Origin: Haemophilus parahaemolyticus | GTDB taxonomy: Bacteria; Pseudomonadota; Gammaproteobacteria; Enterobacterales; Pasteurellaceae | Assembly (NCBI RefSeq): GCF_018373095.1 | Contig: NZ_JAHAHT010000096.1 | Coordinates: forward strand, 1 to 6,661 | Direction: 5' to 3' | DNA length: 6,661 bases | Shown here: piece by piece, positions 4,409 to 6,661 of the stretch | Numbering within the stretch: position 1 is the stretch's first letter | Layout: each line of letters starts with the position of its first letter | Notes under the pieces: generated by a model | What the model saw: the letters and a program-made list of their open reading frames with translations, nothing else | The model's database searches: none | What the model was told of the DNA's origin: nothing | Position numbers and translations under genes: made by a program

Positions 4409-5350
4409 ATGCGAAACAAAGCTCTCTTTACTTTGTTATTTACCCTATTAAGTGGCAACGCCCTATCTGATTGGAAGAAAATCAACGACTTAGATTACAC
4501 TTGGGGGCCTTTCAAAATATACAACATCTCTCTTTTCACTGAAACAGGCGAATATCAGCCCAACATTCGCCCGCTTATGTTGAGCTTAAAATATGACAAA
4601 CCCGTAGATGGGCGCGATTTTGCCATTTCTATCGCACGCTCTTGGGCTCGTTTAGAGATCAAATTACCTAACCAAGATGCGATAATCGACCGCTTGCGTA
4701 AAACCCTGCCTGATTTAAAACCAGGCGATAAGCTCTATTATATAGCATTGGTGGATCGTGGTTATTTTATTGTCAATAATCAGGTGATTGCAGGAGAATT
4801 TGATGACGCTACTAATGATGCGATTTTAGCCATTTGGCTTGATCCTAAAGTAGAGCTAAGCCGTAAATTGATCGCTAAGAAAACTAATGGTGCACAAAAT
4901 ATCCATATTGCTGAATACGATCCTGAAAACTCAGACGAGATTAATGTAGTTTCACCCTTGCTAGAAGAAAAAAACAGCAAACCGAGCCCAGAACTTTCAG
5001 ATAACACCGCCACAACCGAACAAGCGGTCGATTTTGAGCTTGAAAATGCAAGCGAAAAAATAAAAATGCACAAACAACCCGTTGTTGGTGTGCCTGATAA
5101 AGCCATTGTTGAGCCAGTAAAAATAGAGCCAACAGCAGAAATCCAAACCTCACAGGTGATTGAAAATGTAGCTGAAGTTGCAACCGAAGAGGCGGAAAAA
5201 CAACCTGTTCAAGATGCTTCAAAATCTCAGCAAGAAGAGCCGAAACAAGAGCAAAAATTGGAAGATAAGGTTGATCCTGAAAATCCAGAAATCGACATTC
5301 GCCCGATCGAAGATCCAATGCCTGAAAAATATTCGTGCGAGTTGATTTAA
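4409..5350 (+). CDS. Exported chalcone-isomerase-like protein with a long acidic C-terminal tail
   Basis: 313 residues. Residues 1-20 form a signal peptide (MRNK, hydrophobic LFTLLFTLLSG, then ALS/D), so the protein is probably periplasmic. Residues about 21-158 resemble the bacterial chalcone-isomerase-like fold: W32-G33-x-F-x-I-Y near the start, SxxRSWARLE around 74-83, PxLKPGDKLYY around 101-111, GEF and AIWLD around 129-145. These proteins are not known to be isomerases, and their role is unclear. The remaining ~155 residues form a low-complexity tail rich in Glu, Pro, Gln, Lys and Val, with a single Cys in the last five residues (SCELI). The start is supported by GAGG eight bases upstream and a promoter with perfect TATAAT. 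The gene is monocistronic, ended by a strong terminator. Family assignment is from pattern memory and moderately sure; no function is claimed. Confidence 0.75.
   Translation: MRNKALFTLLFTLLSGNALSDWKKINDLDYTWGPFKIYNISLFTETGEYQPNIRPLMLSLKYDKPVDGRDFAISIARSWARLEIKLPNQDAIIDRLRKTLPDLKPGDKLYYIALVDRGYFIVNNQVIAGEFDDATNDAILAIWLDPKVELSRKLIAKKTNGAQNIHIAEYDPENSDEINVVSPLLEEKNSKPSPELSDNTATTEQAVDFELENASEKIKMHKQPVVGVPDKAIVEPVKIEPTAEIQTSQVIENVAEVATEEAEKQPVQDASKSQQEEPKQEQKLEDKVDPENPEIDIRPIEDPMPEKYSCELI
5020..5028 (+). repeat. DNA uptake signal sequence (Apl-type USS core)
   Basis: Perfect ACAAGCGGT followed by CGATTTT, inside the low-complexity tail of the exported protein, where it contributes to codons for EQAV. 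Confidence 0.85.
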
Positions 5351-5363
5351 AGTAACATTGCGG

Positions 5364-5386
5364 GCGGGGTATCCCCGCTTTATTTT
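5364..5386 (+). terminator. Rho-independent terminator after the exported-protein gene
   Basis: GCGGGG (5364-5369), loop TAT, CCCCGC (5373-5378), then TTTATTTT (5379-5386). It is a textbook GC stem with U-run, 13 bases after the stop codon. Confidence 0.88.
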
Positions 5387-5400
5387 CTTATAAGGCTAAA

Positions 5401-5430
5401 TTGAAAAAATACCTTTCTATTAATTATAAA
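5401..5430 (+). promoter_or_regulatory. Sigma-70 promoter of nudC
   Basis: TTGAAA (5401-5406), an 18-bp spacer and TATAAA (5425-5430), between the preceding terminator and the nudC ribosome binding site (AGGA at 5441-5444, six bases before the ATG). Confidence 0.6.
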
Positions 5431-5450
5431 TTTAGAAGAGAGGAAACAAA

Positions 5451-6218
5451 ATGAACCAATCATACTGGGCAATCGTAAACCATTTTGATATTGCCTTAAT
5501 TGACAATGAATTACCCTTTGGTACGGCGGAAGAGATCGGAACAAGCGGTCGAAAAATCGTAAAAATTGGCGAATATAAAGGTTTTCCGTTGAATTTAGTG
5601 AAAGCAACGGAAGCGGATTTAAGCCGTTGGGCATTTATGTTTTTACGCACGCAAATTGCTCGCCCTATGGAAGAAGCCTTGACGATGCACCGAGCGGTGG
5701 CTCTAAATCATTTCCTTGAAACACATACATTTTGTGGAAAGTGTGGTGCAAAAACAATACTTTCAGAGAAAGAAATTGCGATGATTTGCCCAAGTTGTAA
5801 CCAGCACTTCTATCCTGTTTTAAGCCCAAGTATTATTGTGGCGGTGCGTCGTGGCAAACAGATTTTATTGGCTAATCACCAGCGTCATAAGGGCTCAATT
5901 TACACCACATTAGCAGGTTTTATCGAAGCGGGCGAAACAGCCGAACAAGCGGTTGAACGTGAGGTATTTGAGGAAAGCGGTCTAAAAATTAAAAACATTC
6001 GCTATTTTGGCAGTCAGCCGTGGTCGTTCCCCAATTCATTAATGTTAGGTTTTTTAGCAGATTATGAAAGCGGAGAAATTTGCTTGCAAGAGGAAGAAAT
6101 TTGCGATGCGAGATGGTTTGATGCAGATAAGCCTTTACCCGAACTTCCACCCAAAGGCACGATTGCGTTGCAATTGATTGAAGAAACATTAAAAATTTGC
6201 CAATCAGAAAGCACGTAA
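5451..6218 (+). CDS. nudC: NAD(H) diphosphatase / RNA deNADding hydrolase NudC
   Basis: 255 residues, close to E. coli NudC (257). It hydrolyses NAD(H) to NMN(H) and AMP and, in E. coli, removes the NAD cap from RNA 5' ends. The N-terminal domain (about 1-90) is followed by a zinc ribbon with C95-x2-C98 and C113-x2-C116, then the Nudix domain. The Nudix box is complete at 156-178: G156, E162, R170-E171, E174-E175, G177, with the metal-binding glutamates present. The NADH-specific motif reads SQPWSFPNS at 188-196, with Ser where E. coli has Pro in SQPWPFP. The protein acts in the cytoplasm as a dimer in known cases. The gene has its own promoter and an RBS (AGGA, six bases from ATG) and is followed by a hairpin with a T-run. 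Two uptake sequences lie within it. Confidence 0.95.
   Translation: MNQSYWAIVNHFDIALIDNELPFGTAEEIGTSGRKIVKIGEYKGFPLNLVKATEADLSRWAFMFLRTQIARPMEEALTMHRAVALNHFLETHTFCGKCGAKTILSEKEIAMICPSCNQHFYPVLSPSIIVAVRRGKQILLANHQRHKGSIYTTLAGFIEAGETAEQAVEREVFEESGLKIKNIRYFGSQPWSFPNSLMLGFLADYESGEICLQEEEICDARWFDADKPLPELPPKGTIALQLIEETLKICQSEST
5541..5549 (+). repeat. DNA uptake signal sequence (Apl-type USS core) in nudC
   Basis: Perfect ACAAGCGGT followed by CGAAAAAT, within nudC codons for TSGRKI. Confidence 0.85.
5945..5953 (+). repeat. DNA uptake signal sequence (Apl-type USS core) in nudC
   Basis: Perfect ACAAGCGGT within the Nudix-box codons for EQAVER, in the same orientation as the other three copies. 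Confidence 0.8.
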
Positions 6219-6229
6219 CAATTGGTGAG

Positions 6230-6260
6230 ATAAGCATCAGATTTTATGGCTTATTCTTTT
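6230..6260 (+). terminator. Probable terminator of nudC
   Basis: ATAAGC (6230-6235) pairs with GCTTAT (6249-6254), with partial inner AT/AT pairing, and is followed by TCTTTT. It lies 11 bases after the nudC stop. The stem is short and the loop long, so this is a moderate call. It touches the -35 region of the next gene. Confidence 0.5.
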
Positions 6261-6290
6261 AAAATACCCGAATAATATGGTATAGTACCA
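6258..6290 (+). promoter_or_regulatory. Candidate promoter and overlapping operator of ybfE
   Basis: TTTAAA (6258-6263), a 17-bp spacer, then TATAGT (6281-6286). The -10 lies inside the perfect dyad TGGTA-TAG-TACCA (6278-6290), a good position for a repressor. No LexA-type CTGT-N8-ACAG box is present anywhere between 6219 and 6368. A second possible promoter is TTATCA (6305-6310) with TATATA (6327-6332). Confidence 0.45.
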
Positions 6291-6368
6291 CCTTACTCAG
6301 TAGCTTATCATTCTCACTTAGTAAAGTATATAAAGAGCAAAGAAGCTAAAGCCCACGGTTGGAACATT

Positions 6369-6661
6369 ATGGCAAAACAGGACGCAGATTGTATCACCCT
6401 TGATTTGTTCGCAAGCGTGCCAAAAGTTGGGCGACCACGCACAAATCCTTTAAGTCGAGAACAACAAATTCGCATAAACAAACGCAATCAACTTAAACGC
6501 GACCGCTCATCTGGGTTAAGACGCGTGGAGCTAAAATTGCATTCCGATTTAGTGCAACGACTTGAAGATGCAGCGAGCCAACGCAATATCACTCGCGGAC
6601 AACTGATTGAATATATTTTAAATGATTATGTCGGCAATCTTGCCGATAATGATAACAGGTA
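6369..6661 (+). CDS. ybfE: YbfE, 'LexA-regulated' family ribbon-helix-helix protein, cut by the window edge
   Basis: 97 complete codons are present and the next begins TA, so the gene may stop exactly at the edge (TAA or TAG) or continue a little; E. coli YbfE is of about this length. The N-terminus (MAKQDADCITLDLFA) and the basic stretch GRPRTNPLSREQQIRINKRN match YbfE strongly. Residues about 51-88 (RRVELKLHSDLVQRLEDAA ... ITRGQLIEYIL) have the beta-strand, helix, helix pattern of a ribbon-helix-helix DNA-binding domain. In E. coli the gene is under LexA control and lies upstream of flavodoxin (fldA), which might therefore follow here. No classic LexA box is visible. The RBS is weak (TGGAA before ATG). 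The exact function of the family is unknown. Confidence 0.88.
   Translation, partial: MAKQDADCITLDLFASVPKVGRPRTNPLSREQQIRINKRNQLKRDRSSGLRRVELKLHSDLVQRLEDAASQRNITRGQLIEYILNDYVGNLADNDNR

Noticed and set aside
4780..5318. Long antisense frames under the tail of the exported protein
   Set aside because: The low-complexity GAA/CAA/GTT-rich coding strand naturally leaves open frames on the other strand. They lack RBSs and family-like sequence.
1..6661. CRISPR array, tRNA/rRNA, prophage genes, toxin-antitoxin or defence system
   Set aside because: No regularly spaced repeats, tRNA-like cloverleaf, integrase, transposase or toxin-like genes were found on either strand. All sizeable genes belong to known chromosomal families.

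Overview
This window looks like core chromosome of a Pasteurellaceae bacterium of the 'Apl-type' uptake-sequence group (Actinobacillus / Mannheimia / Glaesserella-like). Four perfect copies of the 9-mer ACAAGCGGT, the DNA uptake signal core of that branch, are present. The proteins resemble E. coli and Haemophilus orthologues (NarP, YfhL-type ferredoxin, YedE/YedF, YdcH, NudC, YbfE), and the DNA is AT-rich with strong GGAG-type ribosome binding sites. The genus cannot be fixed from this sequence alone.

Layout. (1) 1-1026, minus: the N-terminal part of rlmL (23S rRNA m2G2445 methyltransferase), running off the left edge. Its recognisable sequence stops just after the NPPYGERL motif, and the last ~82 bases look foreign. 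(2) 1240-2166, plus: narP (nitrate/nitrite response regulator) followed 36 bp later by a 2[4Fe-4S] ferredoxin gene of the YfhL type. (3) 2263-3786, minus: yedE-yedF, a selenium/sulfur-related membrane transporter and its TusA-like partner, convergent with the narP unit. (4) 4009-4227, minus: ydcH (DUF465), with its own strong terminator. (5) 4409-5350, plus: an exported chalcone-isomerase-like protein with a long acidic tail, ended by a clear GC-rich terminator. (6) 5451-6218, plus: nudC, NAD(H) diphosphatase / RNA deNADding enzyme. (7) 6369-6661, plus: ybfE, a small ribbon-helix-helix protein of the 'LexA-regulated' family, cut within or immediately after its last codon.

How the genes fit together: narP, the ferredoxin and yedEF all suit a facultative anaerobe. 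NarP controls nitrate/nitrite respiration, the ferredoxin is a low-potential electron carrier or Fe-S protein, and YedE/YedF are linked to selenium metabolism, which in these bacteria would mainly serve selenocysteine-containing formate dehydrogenase. A NarP-like dyad and FNR-like sequences upstream of narP, and an FNR-like sequence upstream of the chalcone-isomerase-like gene, fit that theme but are only sequence matches. The other genes are housekeeping or of unknown role.

No convincing new multi-gene system is visible: no defence island, CRISPR array, prophage, tRNA or complete mobile element. The points most worth checking are the broken rlmL homology at the left edge, the exported protein with its unusual tail, the off-by-one NarP-like dyad, and the absence of a visible LexA box in front of ybfE.
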